The notes under the pieces: generated by a model | Database searches by the model: none | Told to the model about the DNA's origin: nothing | The model's input: only the letters and a program-made list of their open reading frames with translations | Origin: Stentor coeruleus | Lineage: Eukaryota; Ciliophora; Heterotrichea; Heterotrichida; Stentoridae | Direction: 5' to 3' | Assembly (NCBI GenBank): GCA_001970955.1 | Contig: MPUH01000070.1 | Span: forward strand, 57,363-121,362 | DNA: 64,000 nucleotides | Shown here: in pieces, positions 9,598 to 20,868 of the stretch | How the letters are laid out: each line of letters begins with the position of its first letter | Numbering within the stretch: the stretch's first letter is position 1 | Made by a program: the position numbers and the translations under genes

Positions 9598-11471
9598 TAC
9601 TAAAAATTAGCGTATAACAAATTTTAAAGTAATGTTTTTGTATGAAAATATGTTTAAATATATAATTTTGCTTTTTTTTGTTGTAAAGATAGAATAGTTG
9701 TGTAATATAAATTAAACTTGTATAGGTTTATTGTATATAATAATGAAAAAGAGGTTATTGATTAATAATGTATGTGAGAATTTAAGGGAAAAAAAAAGTT
9801 TTAGAGTTATAGTATATTTGTATTTTTTTAGTATTTAGATATGTTTATTGATAAGATTTTAAAAAAATATATGTTTTGATAGAGAATATTATAATGAAAT
9901 CATATGGAATTATGATAAACTTTCACTGTTTGTAATGCTGTGATGTTTTTATTGTAAGCTAGAGATGATGGTTAATATTTTACTGCAGATAAAATAGTCA
10001 AAGTAATATTGAATGTAGTTTATTACTAAGAAGGATAGGATAAACAAAGTTTACTTATAGTTTTTTTTCCCCTTGAATAAATCAGCTTTTACATGTGTTT
10101 TTAAGAGAAAAAAGGTATAGCTTAAAAATTTCTTGATATAAATAAAATATGAATACTTTATATATAGATTTAATGATATTTGAAGATATTTTTATAAGAT
10201 AAGATATTTATTATTGATTAAAATTATGATCCGATGATTTCCATATAATTTCAAGTTTATAAGAATCTATTTTATAATATGACTTTAATAAAATTTATAA
10301 TGGCTTTTTTATTTATTATTTTATAATATCAAGCGAAAGTATTAAAACAACTATATCACTACCTCAGTTTGAATATTAGTTAATTTTTCATATAATCATA
10401 TTAAAAGATGTAATTTTAGTTTTTTCAATATAAGATGATTGCGAAATTTCTAAATTAAAAAAGTTAAGGTGATAGTCTTAGTAAAAAATTGTTTATTTTG
10501 TATAAAATAATGTCTAAATATTAACTTTTAATAATTCTCTTTTGCTATATATACTGATAAATTTATAGTGTAAGATTTTCTTTTATATATTATGCTAGAT
10601 TACTTAAAAGGGTATAAATTTTATGAGTTAGAAAATCCTATAATTAATTTTTGATAATTATCCTAACTCTTTTCATGATATTTACTGATACCTCTAAGAA
10701 AGTCTTCCATAATTGCTTTTTATTTACCTACTCCAAATAAATAGTTCAAATACTCATTTATGCTAAAGTTTATTTCTTTAAACAATAAATGCTAAATTAT
10801 ATTTTAAGTTCTTCAATTTGTTAGTATTTACACTAGTAATATCCTTATAGTTCTCTTATATTCTATAGTGAAATTATTATAATATTCTTATATTTGATAT
10901 ATATTTCTAGTAATAATAGCAATGATATAAATTCAGATAAAACTTTCTTATGAATAGTGTTTGGAACTAATATAAGGTGTATCCAATAGAAAAACTTTTT
11001 TTTTATTCTACTCGTTAAAGATTATCAGTGAAATAATACTTGCTTTACTACTAGATCCTATAGTATTATGCTCATAAAGTTATTAAATAAGGTAAGCTGC
11101 CATTTAATTTGTAAACAAAACATTTTTTCAAACGGCAACCTAATCAGCTTAGGAAAAAATTTCCTAAGAAACTTCTCGAATAATTTAAAAAATCAAATTT
11201 ACAACAAAAACTCTACCAATAATTTATCACTTAACATTTCTAGTTTTTTCTCTTTCTATCGTTATAAACTCATAATTTCTCCTATCCTTCCCCTTGTCCT
11301 CCTTTTAAAATTATTTTCAAAACTTAGTAATTCCTATTTATAATATTCAGTTATACCCAAACTCATTCACTTAAAACAAAAATTCTAAATCATTATTCAA
11401 TATTCAAAAATACTCTCAAAAATCTCAAATTTGTAACATTGATCATATATTTAATAGTCTTATAAAAAAAA
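9598..11471. other. Long AT-rich gap
   Basis: About 1.9 kb, very AT-rich and full of stops in all frames. A 91-codon plus-strand frame (11068-11343) is Leu/Asn/Ser-rich and low in complexity; I do not support it as a gene. Confidence 0.55.
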
Positions 11472-13382
11472 ATGAAAAGGCACTGCAACTCATGCTGCTT
11501 TTCAAAAGCAAAGCAAGTAACATATATATAGTTAACTATAGAATCTAGTTATAGCAAGATTTTAACTACAAATGATTCCTTTTCAGTCAGCAAAGATGAT
11601 CGCTTGACTCCTAATATTTCTAATACTAAAATATGGCTTTCAAAGCCAAAAAGCTCTGAAGAAATTAATAAAAACAGGAGCTTGAAAATGCATCAGGCAA
11701 TATCTTGTAAACCTGAGCCAATATCGGGATCAGTTGAAAATGGACTTAATATATTTAAAACCCTCGCTGAAGTATGCCAAAAATACGACATTTTCTTTAA
11801 TTTGCCAGAGACTATTATTATAGGATATGGGTTTAGTTCGCCGGTTTTGTTGTATACCAATGAAAAAGGAATGCTGAGGCTGCAAAAAAACATTAGTAAT
11901 GCACATATTAAAATAATTTTAGACCTTTTTGAAAAGCATAGGACGAGAAATAGCTATAAATGTCTTGGACCATTAGCTATTAAGAGAGAACCAAATTCTA
12001 AGTATAATAGAATTATTATGAAACAGTGCGAGATTGTTTTGGAATGGAAAAATTCTTATAATATAGATGTAATTATACAAAGATTTATATTATCAAAAGG
12101 TACTAAAGCTAGTAAACTACGAATCACAATGGGAAAAGAGTCTAAAATATACAAAATAGTCAACAAGACCACTTTAGACATAGCAAATAACAACACCTTT
12201 TTAAACACAAAACTACCCAATACAATCACTATTCATAAAAAAAACACTAAGAAAAAAACAATTATAAATCTCGATCACTTCCAAAAAAGATCTGTTTTTA
12301 TCAATAGCAAAGATGTCATCCATGCGATTTCTTGGTACAACTCCACAGACACCAGCAAAATTAAAGATAAATCACAACTTAAATTAGATTTAAAAGATCA
12401 AAATGATTCGTTCTCAAGAATAAACAACGACAAAAGTCCTTCAAAAACCTCAATAAACATTAGAAACCTAGAAATTCCAAGTCAAAAAAAAATTATCGTA
12501 AGCCTAAACGACTATTTCGAAAGTTGTAAAGGGAATTTACCATCAAAAACCATTGAAGAACTAAAAAAAGACCTCAAAAACTGTAAATTTGACAACTGCC
12601 AACTAGACATAAACTCCGAAGAGCTGATTTACACGAACTTCTACCGGCGTAAAGCTAACAATTTATTCAATATCAACACCCAAGACAGTACAAAAACCGA
12701 CATTTTCGAAATAAAAACATCCAAAGGACACACAAAAGCTTTAGAAATGATACAAGAGTTAAAAAAAATCATAAACAGTTCTCTAAAAAACCGAAGAGTG
12801 AGCAAAATTGTATGTGATTTTATTGAAGATGAAAACCATATACTATATTTTATGAAAATTGACACTATTGAATATACAAATCTTGACACAAGTCCTATAA
12901 AACCAGTCCAATTTTCTAGTTTTTCCTCATGTCCAGGGAAATATTGCAATATAGACCCAAAGGATTCTCATATAAACAAATTATACAAATCACAAAAAAG
13001 GACAATTTTAAAGAAAAATTTGTTAGAAAATTTGAAAGACCAGGATTTGAAGGGAAATGAAATGTTGGATCCTAGGCTTTATGAAAGTGTTCAAGTATGT
13101 GAGAATTGCTTTGAAGTTTATAGGCAAAATATGGCAGGTTTGAAAAAACAAGCCCATCGAATGCCATTGAGGAATTTTGATAAGAAGGAAGCTCAGAGTA
13201 TTTTGAAAGATATCAACCCTAGTACTGCTGCTGAAACGGTATTGCCTATTGATAAAAGAAGTCAATCATTAGGGATAATGGATTGTAATAAAGTTTCTCT
13301 GTCGTTTTTATCTAGGAATTGTAAGAAATATAGTGGTTTTAGAAGGAAAAAAGGAATTGTTTATCAATATATTGTGGAATAA
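11472..13382 (+). CDS. Hypothetical protein, 631 aa, with a 15-nt intron
   Basis: I do not recognise this protein. The ATG at 11472 gives MKRHCNSCCFSKAKQ, then a 15-nt intron GTAACATATATATAG (11517-11531) containing a stop. Splicing continues the frame without a break to TAA at 13382. No in-frame ATG exists near the left edge of the uninterrupted exon-2 frame, so this upstream ATG is the best start. The N-terminal CNSCC run is a possible acylation or metal site. Residues about 425-465 include VCDFIEDENHILYFMKI, and near the C-terminus SVQVCENCFEVY carries a CxxC pair. No enzyme signature is visible. It is flanked by large gaps on both sides. Confidence 0.8.
11517..11531 (+). other. 15-nt spliceosomal intron
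   Basis: GTAACATATATATAG, GT-AG ends, with an in-frame TAG at its 3' end. Removal joins the ATG-containing first exon to the long frame. Confidence 0.85.
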
Positions 13383-14312
13383 TTATAATGTAGTAGTTTA
13401 TAAATGGGTTTTTTTAAAATGGGTGTGTATGAGTTTAATGTAAAATATTATAGAGGTAAAATTTAGAATAATTTATAAAAATAAATTTCATGTATATATG
13501 GGAAATCATAATATTAGGATTTTATGTATATTTTTTAGATATTGTTTAGGAATTTACAAATAAAACTCACTTTTGCTTTTTGGGTTTGATGTATCCTTAG
13601 TTTAATTACAGTTTTTGTCCTGAGATTTCTCCTTTTTCAATATCAAGTACAACTTATGGTTAATTAAATTATGAATTTGGCTAAGATTGATTAGAACTTT
13701 TCAAGTATCAGCTACCTAATAAATAATGAAACCATTACCCATCCTGCAAAATTTGCATTTTTGCTATTTATTTGAATATTTTTACACAAGGCTGTATAAT
13801 AATATTATTTCAATTTTGATATAAAATATTATATAAATCAGTTTCAGTTAAGGGAAATTATTGAAAATAAATCATGTATGATTTTTTATTAATCTTTGAG
13901 ATGAAAGTTATCATTTTAATCAAAGATTAGTATAAGCTTTTTATTAATAGAGTTTTGATTTTTTTTAAACAAATTTAAAATCATTTTTAACTATAAGCAA
14001 TTAAACAGATATTTTTTATAATACAAATGCATATAAACCCATTATAAACAAATAAAATTCAGTCATAAAACATGTTATATCTAAAATTTAAGAAAATAGT
14101 TAAATATACACTTAATATAATTATGGGAAAAGATCAATCCCTGCTTTTAATACCTGGATATCTAACCACAACTACAACATGACTATTATTAAACCAAAAA
14201 TAGCAAAGCAAATACACATCAAATATAAAATGAATACTTCTAATAAGAAACCGTAAAGAGAAGGTTTGAAAAAGTTTTCATAAGTCACAAGGAAAAGTTA
14301 AAAAAAAAAATT
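13383..14312. other. AT-rich gap
   Basis: No supported gene or RNA in this stretch. Confidence 0.55.
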
Positions 14313-15135
14313 CACGTACTAGACAAGTTAATACCTCATGCTTACCATGAAATCCTTAAAAAATTAAAAAAAAAAGATTAGTCGATTGAAAAAACCAGAT
14401 CAAGAAAAACTGCCAATCAAAAAGAAAGATTCAACTTTTTTCGAAGGGAATACGATGATAATATGAAAGCATTAAATAAAAAGCACAATAAACTATTCGT
14501 ATATCCCAAGATTCAAAAACAAAAGTTTTATCAAATAGTTAAAAAAATCTAAGTTTAAACTCGAAAAATCAAGCAAGAAGAAGAAAATTACATCCTTTTA
14601 AAATGAATTTATACAATAAAAAATAGTACAGTATCAAAATTCCAAATAAATTTTCAGATATAATTTTAAAGTAGAAAAAGTTATTCAAAGGATTTAAATA
14701 CAATAATGAAGAATTGGTTATGGACTATTTAACAAGATTTTAATCAGTAATGAATAAAAGAGAAAAGTGTCAAGCAGAAATTTCGAGTAGGACTGAAAGC
14801 AAAAAAATTTTCATTAGCTGAAAAAAGATAAAAATACGATTATTTTAAAGAAGAAAAGATGAGGTTGTTGAAAGGGCTGAGAGAAAAAATCCTAAAAGCT
14901 TAGATTTGATAAAGGCAAAAAACTCAATTGTGAAAATAAATTTGATATAAAATATGAGAAAGATAGGCTAAAAATAGAGGAAACTAATGAGAAAATGACT
15001 AGGACTAGACATGAAGACTTTAGGATTAAGGAAAATATAATAAAAAAGCATTTGAAGTTGGGTAATAGATTGAAGACTATGAAAAATATGCAAGAATGGA
15101 TTAATAAGAAATCAAGGATATTTCGATGAAAAAGA
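14313..15135 (+). pseudogene. Relic of a coiled-coil gene
   Basis: Coding-like segments without a usable continuous frame. From 14313, 79 codons read HVLDKLIPHAYHEILKKLKK and onward to NKLFVYPKIQKQKFYQIVKK with a single TAG. A second segment from about 14929 in another frame reads CENKFDIKYEKDRLKIEETN and continues to MQEWINKKSRIF. Both are charged helical sequence of higher complexity than the surrounding DNA. Between them are frameshifts and several stops. It overlaps the N junction at 15179, so some breaks could be assembly errors. Confidence 0.5.
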
Positions 15136-15240
15136 TAATAGAAAGAGATTAAGCTAAGATTTGAAACTGAAAATATATNATATTTCGATGAAAAAGATAA
15201 TAGAAAGAGATTAAGCTAAGATTTGAAACTGAAAATATAT
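15118..15240. repeat. 61-bp duplication flanking a single N (assembly join)
   Basis: Bases 15118-15178 and 15180-15240 are identical, separated only by the N at 15179. This is what an unmerged overlap of two contigs looks like. Confidence 0.85.
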
Positions 15241-15519
15241 AAAAGTAGAGAACGGCTAATTTTAAATCAATAATATCAGATTATATATAAAAATTATAGA
15301 TAAAATGCTTTTTTGTATATTATCCTAAGGTATTTTAGAAGATTTTTATGGTTGAAAGAGATTCAAATACAGTTTTTATAATATCTCGTAAGCCCTAGAA
15401 GCATTATTGAACATAACTAACTAATTCTAAAATATCTAATGGGTTATTAGAATTTCTAATATAACTCATAATTTTAACATACTCCAAAAAAAACCATAAT
15501 AATAATAAATAGGTGTGTA

Positions 15520-17121
15520 ATGTCATCATCATCCATGCCTAAACTTATAGATTTATTTGAAAAAGCGACATCTGAAGACATAAAAGAGCCAGATGTAGGG
15601 GTTAACCTCGAAATTGCTGATATGATGAACAGTCGTCGACGCTAGTAATTCCTATACAGCTGTCTGGAGGGTATTGAATATTTCAAGCAGCTTTTAAAAT
15701 CCACAGACCTTAAGACTATTGATTTAACAATGACTTTACTTGAGACCTGTGTTAAAAACTGTAATGTAAACTTCCATAGATACGTTTGCACTAGGGATAT
15801 GATGCCGAATATTGTTCAATTACTCAAGAGGAGACGAAAAAAGCTCAACCTTGTCGAAAAACTAGCTGGGATTTACAAAAACCAAGGCTGGAGAAAAATA
15901 GAAGACCGTGTTTTAGCTATGGTCCAGCTTTGGGCTGATACTTTTATGATGCAAGAAGATACATATCCTGCTTTTATGCGGGTTTATAGAGAATTGCGTC
16001 AAGATGGTTTGAAATTCCCCCCTCGAGACCCGAATGAACGATTCATGATCAAATTCGAAGGTGAACCTTCTCCAGCTTTTGAGTTGGCTGATATGGAACA
16101 AACTGCACCTAAAGTAGAAAGCCGTGGAGGGGAAGAAAGAAAAAGATCTCAGCAACCATCAAGAGAAGAAGTACCCCAACTTCTTCAATCAGATGTTGAT
16201 AATCTTAAAGAAGGTCTTAAAGTTCTTGAAACCATACTTTGTGAAGCTAGAGATGTTAAAGAACTTCAAGAACCAAGAGCTAAAGATTATATAAGAAAAT
16301 GTAGGTCAGGGCAAAAAAAACTTATGTGGGTAGTCTCATATAAAACTGAAACTGCAGATGAAACTTCAGTAATGCAACTTATTGACATAATGGAATATGT
16401 GAATAATAAAATGGAAGCATTTAAAAAAGCGGCAGGGATACTTAAACGTGGTGGATCAACATCAGAAATTAAACTATTATTAAAAGGTACAGAAAAAAAA
16501 GCCCCAGGTGATTTATTGGATTTAGCTGATGATTTCTTAGAGATTGGAGAAAAAAACCAATTAGATGATCTTGATAAGTTTGTTCAAGGTAGAGAAGTTG
16601 TAAAAGAAGTTAAAAGAGAAGAAATAAAAGTTGAAGAAAGGAAAATCCCCGTTGTCGAAGAGAGAAAGGAAGTTATGAGAATTGAACCACCTAAAGCTGA
16701 AGTTCATAGAAGATTAGAACAGCCGAATTTGTTGTTTGATGATATTGAACCAACTCCTCAAGTATCTCAGCCTATTCAGCCTGTGAATTTACTAGATTTG
16801 AATTCTTTACAACTTGGACCAGCACCAATGAATATGCCAATGGGACAGCCAATGGGATCAATGGGACAACCTATGGGACAAAATATAGGATTACAAATGG
16901 GGCAGCCTATGGGACCACAAATGGGTCAGAATTTATATCCTGGGAATTATGGACAATCTGTATATCCACCTCAAGGAAATATATATGGAGCTCAAGGATA
17001 TATGGGACAAGCTTATAATCCTCAACAAGGGTATAATGCTCCTCCACGAATGAAGGCTCAGCCATCTGCTGACGATTTTGAAGACTTTTTTGCTGACTTG
17101 GCTAATAGAAAAGCACTTTAG
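15520..17121 (+). CDS. VHS-GAT adaptor protein, TOM1/GGA-like, with a 15-nt intron
   Basis: A 528-residue membrane-trafficking adaptor. The VHS domain spans about residues 7-150 (LIDLFEKATSEDIKEPDVGV, then LLKSTDLKTIDLTMTLLETC, then NCNVNFHRYVCTRDMM and VLAMVQLWADTF). It is completed only by removing the intron GTAATTCCTATACAG (15645-15659). A helical GAT-like region follows (about 175-330, LQSDVDNLKEGLKVLETILC) and should bind Arf, Rab or ubiquitin. A linker holds NLLDLNSL, a clathrin-box-like motif. A Met/Gly/Gln-rich tract of repeated MGQPMG comes next, and the end is acidic-aromatic (DDFEDFFADL), as in appendage-binding peptides. No GAE or FYVE domain is present, so it is closer to TOM1 than to GGA or Hrs. 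Confidence 0.88.
15645..15659 (+). other. 15-nt spliceosomal intron
   Basis: GTAATTCCTATACAG interrupts the VHS domain. Splicing gives NSRRRYCLEGIEYFKQLL in frame; unspliced, the frame hits TAG. Confidence 0.9.
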
Positions 17122-17203
17122 GGGGAAAAAATAATATTAAAATTCAGGTTTGATTGGGTTAAAATTATAGATCTTAGTTATATATTTACTGGCTCAATGG
17201 GTT

Positions 17204-19864
17204 TTATTCGAGTTTTGCTTCTTCAGAGGCTGGCTCTAGAGCTGCAGTTTCACTTATTCCAGTAGTTTTATGACTCTCTTCGATAGTTTTTGGATTTTCA
17301 TCAGGGTTTACTATTACAGACTTTGGGTCTTCTTCAATATTTACTACAGGTTTTGACTTATCTTCAGGATTTACTGTATGTTTAAACTCTTCTTCATCTT
17401 TATTTTGTAATGGTTCTTCTATCCTAAAATTTTCTTGATGAGGCTTTTCCTCTTTATTATTATCTTCATAATTAACTTGTAGAGGAATCTCGCTTATTTC
17501 ACTAACCTCAAAACCATCAGTTGAATTTATAGGCTTTTCTGATATATTAACAGCTTCATTATCCAAAAAACCTTCTTCTTGATTACTATCAGGTTTATCA
17601 TCAAGGATAATTTGCTTATTTTCTTCATTATTTTCTCTATCTTCTTTACCTTGAACATGGAAAAAAAAAGGCCTCGTGCTCCGATTGTCTTTTTTCTTAT
17701 CTTTTAATTGTTTTTCTTTAGAAGTTTGAATTTTTTCCAATCTTTGCTTACGTTTTTCTTCAAGTTCTTGGATTTTCTGCTGTTGGGTTTCTAGATTTTG
17801 TTTTTCTAGCAGTTCTTGTTTTTGTTTCTGTTTATCTTTTTGTTGCTTCATTTCTTTGAGTTTTTTTTGTTCCCATTCTTTGAATTTTTTTTCTTTTTCT
17901 GGGTCTTTTTCTTTGGATTCAGTAATTTTTTGAGGCTTTTCCTTATTTTCAATTGAAGTTTTTGGTAGTTTTTTTTGTCCTTGGAATGGGAAACCTTTTT
18001 CTGCAGCAACTTGTTGTATAAGTTTATCTTCTCGAGCTCGGGAAAGACGTTCAATAGTTTTATCGCTGCCAACAACTTTGGGTGATAAAGCTTCTTTAGG
18101 CATTTTGATTGTCCGGGGTGAAAAAGGAAAAAGTAGGGATTCTTCACTTGATTTTTGTTCTTTAAATGATATAGACTTTTTAAACTTTTCTATTTTCACA
18201 GAAGCTAAAGAATAAAGGGCCTCATTTCTATCAGGGATCCCATTAACTAAATTTAAATATTCTTTAGCAATGGTTTCTTTATTAGTTTCTTTTTTTTCAC
18301 TACCTTTTTTGAACTTAGATAATAGTTGGGGTTTAAATGTACACTCGCTTTCCTTTCCTTTTACATGTTGATCTTTAAGTTTATCTATTTTTATTGAATT
18401 TAAGAACATTTTTTCCATAAGCCTATCTTCTACTTTAAGTGTATCTGAGCTTTGGCTTTCAAACATTGATTTGTAGTTTTCGTTAATTTCTGGCTTAAAC
18501 GAAAAATCATAAGTATGTTTAAAAGTTTTATTCACATTACTTTTATTCTTAACTGAAACTCTATTCTGATAAAGCATCGCATACTTCTTATGAATCCTAT
18601 CACTTTCTTCTGGGGCAATCAAATTCTGCCTATTTTTATAAAGTAAATATGGCTTATAACTCATAACAGCCATTAAAAACATAAGTAATCGATCTTTATT
18701 AACCCTATCATTTTCTTCTAATTGTTCCCACAACTTAATAGCAATTTCCTTTTCTCCCTCAGCATTTTTTTCATTTTCCAATAAAAAATGTAGTCCTCTA
18801 AGTATTTCCATTAAATGTGAATATGATATTTCTTCAGTATCAGGGTCAATATACTCATTAAATTCCCTTGTAAACATATCAATAAGTACTTTTTCTGAAT
18901 TTGGACTTGTACACAGATTAATAGGTAAGACATGATTTGCAGAATTTTGTCTATGCAAAGCGTAATTCTCTTCAAAAGGTACAGTTCTTATCAAATTCTT
19001 AGATCTTTGGTTTAATACTGGATGAAATGGCTCTTGAGGCTCTGGTTCTAGTATTGTGATTGTTGTTCGAATGATTTCTTCGTTGCTAACTTTTGCTTGG
19101 GCTAGTTCTTTACTTGATTTTATTTTGTAGTTTTTATGAAGTTTCTCGTATCTTGGCTCGGTGTTTTGGTTTTTTTCATCGATTTTTTTTGACTTTTCGC
19201 AGATTTCAGGGTGAAAACTTGGCTCTTCTTGTTTTTTTTGGGTGTGTTTGAATTTTTTCTGACTTGGGGATGATAATCTTTCACCGATAGTTTTTGGAGA
19301 TACTTGGAGGATATCTTTAAGCTTTTCGTGGTTGGGGATGAAAAAACATTCAAGGATTTCTTTTGATTTTATGTCATCTTTAAGTTTGCCGAACCTTTTT
19401 TCGATACCTTTTTTCAGCTCTTCGCTTCTGTTGTCGAATGAACCGTGATGATTTTTAGGTGTAGAATATCTTTCATTTTCAATACTAATATTCATGCTTC
19501 TTGTATTCAAGAGCTTAGGTATATCTGGAGTTCTTGAACTTTTCATTCTATGTCCGCTGAAAACTTGCTGTTGTATTTTTTTATTAAGTAACATATCAGG
19601 ATCATAAGTATCAGAGCTAACTGTATCTTTGTTTAATACTGGTATGACACTTCTAACTAACTTTTCTGTTTGTCTTCTTTTTACTGATGCATTCCTCGAG
19701 GAAATAGCAGGAACTTCTGAATTTTCAGCTGAAGCAGACACAGCTGGAGAATGCGGAGCTGATTGAGTTGCTATAGATTTAACAGGTACAGCTGCACCTT
19801 CCCCTTCTCCACAATCCATATCATCACTTTCATCTGAACTTTTATTTGAACCTTTTTCAGACAT
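17204..19864 (-). CDS. Large coiled-coil protein with FxPxI-type repeats and a helical EF-hand-like region
   Basis: An 886-residue protein I do not recognise by name. The acidic, Ser-rich N-terminus is followed by several short motifs of the form (S/T)F(K/H)P(E/Q)(I/L) at wide spacing (SFHPEICEKSKK, SFKPEINENYKS, TFKPQLLSKFKK), a pattern seen in ciliate axonemal and cytoskeletal proteins. The middle has DPDTEEISYSHLMEILRGLH and EENDRVNKDRLLMFLMAVM, which look like EF-hand-type helices but lack full Ca-binding loops. About residues 640-745 form a Lys/Glu/Gln coiled coil. The last 130 residues are acidic and disordered with repeats of NPEDKSKPVVN type. It is convergent with the VHS gene, 82 bp apart. 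A structural ciliary role is inference. Confidence 0.8.
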   Translation of the reverse strand: MSEKGSNKSSDESDDMDCGEGEGAAVPVKSIATQSAPHSPAVSASAENSEVPAISSRNASVKRRQTEKLVRSVIPVLNKDTVSSDTYDPDMLLNKKIQQQVFSGHRMKSSRTPDIPKLLNTRSMNISIENERYSTPKNHHGSFDNRSEELKKGIEKRFGKLKDDIKSKEILECFFIPNHEKLKDILQVSPKTIGERLSSPSQKKFKHTQKKQEEPSFHPEICEKSKKIDEKNQNTEPRYEKLHKNYKIKSSKELAQAKVSNEEIIRTTITILEPEPQEPFHPVLNQRSKNLIRTVPFEENYALHRQNSANHVLPINLCTSPNSEKVLIDMFTREFNEYIDPDTEEISYSHLMEILRGLHFLLENEKNAEGEKEIAIKLWEQLEENDRVNKDRLLMFLMAVMSYKPYLLYKNRQNLIAPEESDRIHKKYAMLYQNRVSVKNKSNVNKTFKHTYDFSFKPEINENYKSMFESQSSDTLKVEDRLMEKMFLNSIKIDKLKDQHVKGKESECTFKPQLLSKFKKGSEKKETNKETIAKEYLNLVNGIPDRNEALYSLASVKIEKFKKSISFKEQKSSEESLLFPFSPRTIKMPKEALSPKVVGSDKTIERLSRAREDKLIQQVAAEKGFPFQGQKKLPKTSIENKEKPQKITESKEKDPEKEKKFKEWEQKKLKEMKQQKDKQKQKQELLEKQNLETQQQKIQELEEKRKQRLEKIQTSKEKQLKDKKKDNRSTRPFFFHVQGKEDRENNEENKQIILDDKPDSNQEEGFLDNEAVNISEKPINSTDGFEVSEISEIPLQVNYEDNNKEEKPHQENFRIEEPLQNKDEEEFKHTVNPEDKSKPVVNIEEDPKSVIVNPDENPKTIEESHKTTGISETAALEPASEEAKLE

Positions 19865-20575
19865 TTTATTTTATTGGCTTTAGCTTTATGTTTGTAAGAA
19901 TTTAAATTTAAAAAGACTTTTTTACACTGTGGCTGTTGTTATTTATCATGATTTTATTAATAAACTATTTTTTTTTAAAGAAAGACTTGTAATTACTAGA
20001 AATTATATAAAATTATAGGAAGATATATAAAGGAATAGATTGGATAAGGGACAATTTTAAGTTAATAAAAAAATATGGATTTTTGTAGGTATTGAGTATA
20101 GAAATGAATATTTATATTATTATGTATAGGTTTTGTGAAAGGGTGGCAAAATTTAGAAATAAATAATAAAGATAGAGTAAAAGGAGGAATTAATAATGAT
20201 ATACTGAGGACTAAGCTTTATTAAATATTAAATTTATAAGATATTTAAGAGTAAGTCAAATTATACTTCAGATTTTATTATTCAAAATAGTATAAATTGG
20301 AAATTTTACCATAATTTTATGTATTTTTTTCCCTATAATGTTATTGTTGTTATTAAATATATGCTTTAAATTTTAAATCAGGATTAATATATTTTAGATT
20401 TAGTTTTATAGCATTATAATAGATTTAAAAATAGTTTATATAAAATCATGTCTTATTTTCTTTTGGTTTTATAGAAATTTATTCCTATCTTATTATTTTT
20501 ATTATGATTCCAATTTTTACTGCCTATTTCATATTAAACATAAACAAATAATTAATCTATAAAAAGTTTAAAAGT
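19865..20575. other. AT-rich intergenic spacer
   Basis: Nothing recognisable up to the dispersed repeat copy that begins at 20576. Confidence 0.55.
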
Positions 20576-20719
20576 TTAAAGTAGGTGGTAGTTAAGGTGG
20601 CATGATTTAAACTTTGTCCAGTCGGGGTTGTTTGTCCTACGATCTTTTTTAGGCAGATTTGGCATATTAAACCATTCGTTGTCGCTGGTTATGTGACTCT
20701 TTATTTGGTTCAGGAGGTC
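20576..20719 (-). repeat. Dispersed coding-like repeat, copy 1
   Basis: Read on the minus strand this encodes KSHITSDNEWFNMPNLPKKD, then RRTNNPDWTKFKSCHLN, ending at TAA (20576-20578). The same segment recurs in opposite orientation at 62010-62183. The copies differ by in-frame indels (one codon and six codons) and several silent changes. A stop lies just upstream in this frame and there is no upstream ATG, so this is a fragment or an exon. A 47-codon frame in another phase (20667-20810, minus) runs through its 5' side with CLHHFDAKEKKQLRPPEP. Function is unknown. Confidence 0.6.
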
Positions 20720-20868
20720 TTAACTGCTTCTTTTCTTTAGCGTCAAAATGATGGAGGCAAGTCTTGTGCTCACCTTGTTTTTCTTGAAGAATCCAGCTTG
20801 CTTTAGGCATGTCTTGAATTTCTTATGGTGTTCATCTATAAAAACATAAATGCTATGTTATAATAAAA

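Noticed and set aside
11068-11343. 91-codon plus-strand frame
   Set aside because: Low-complexity Leu/Asn/Ser sequence in an AT-rich gap, no motif and no supporting context.
11604-13382. Start of the 631-residue gene at the left edge of its exon-2 frame
   Set aside because: There is no ATG there; the 15-nt intron leads to a real ATG at 11472.
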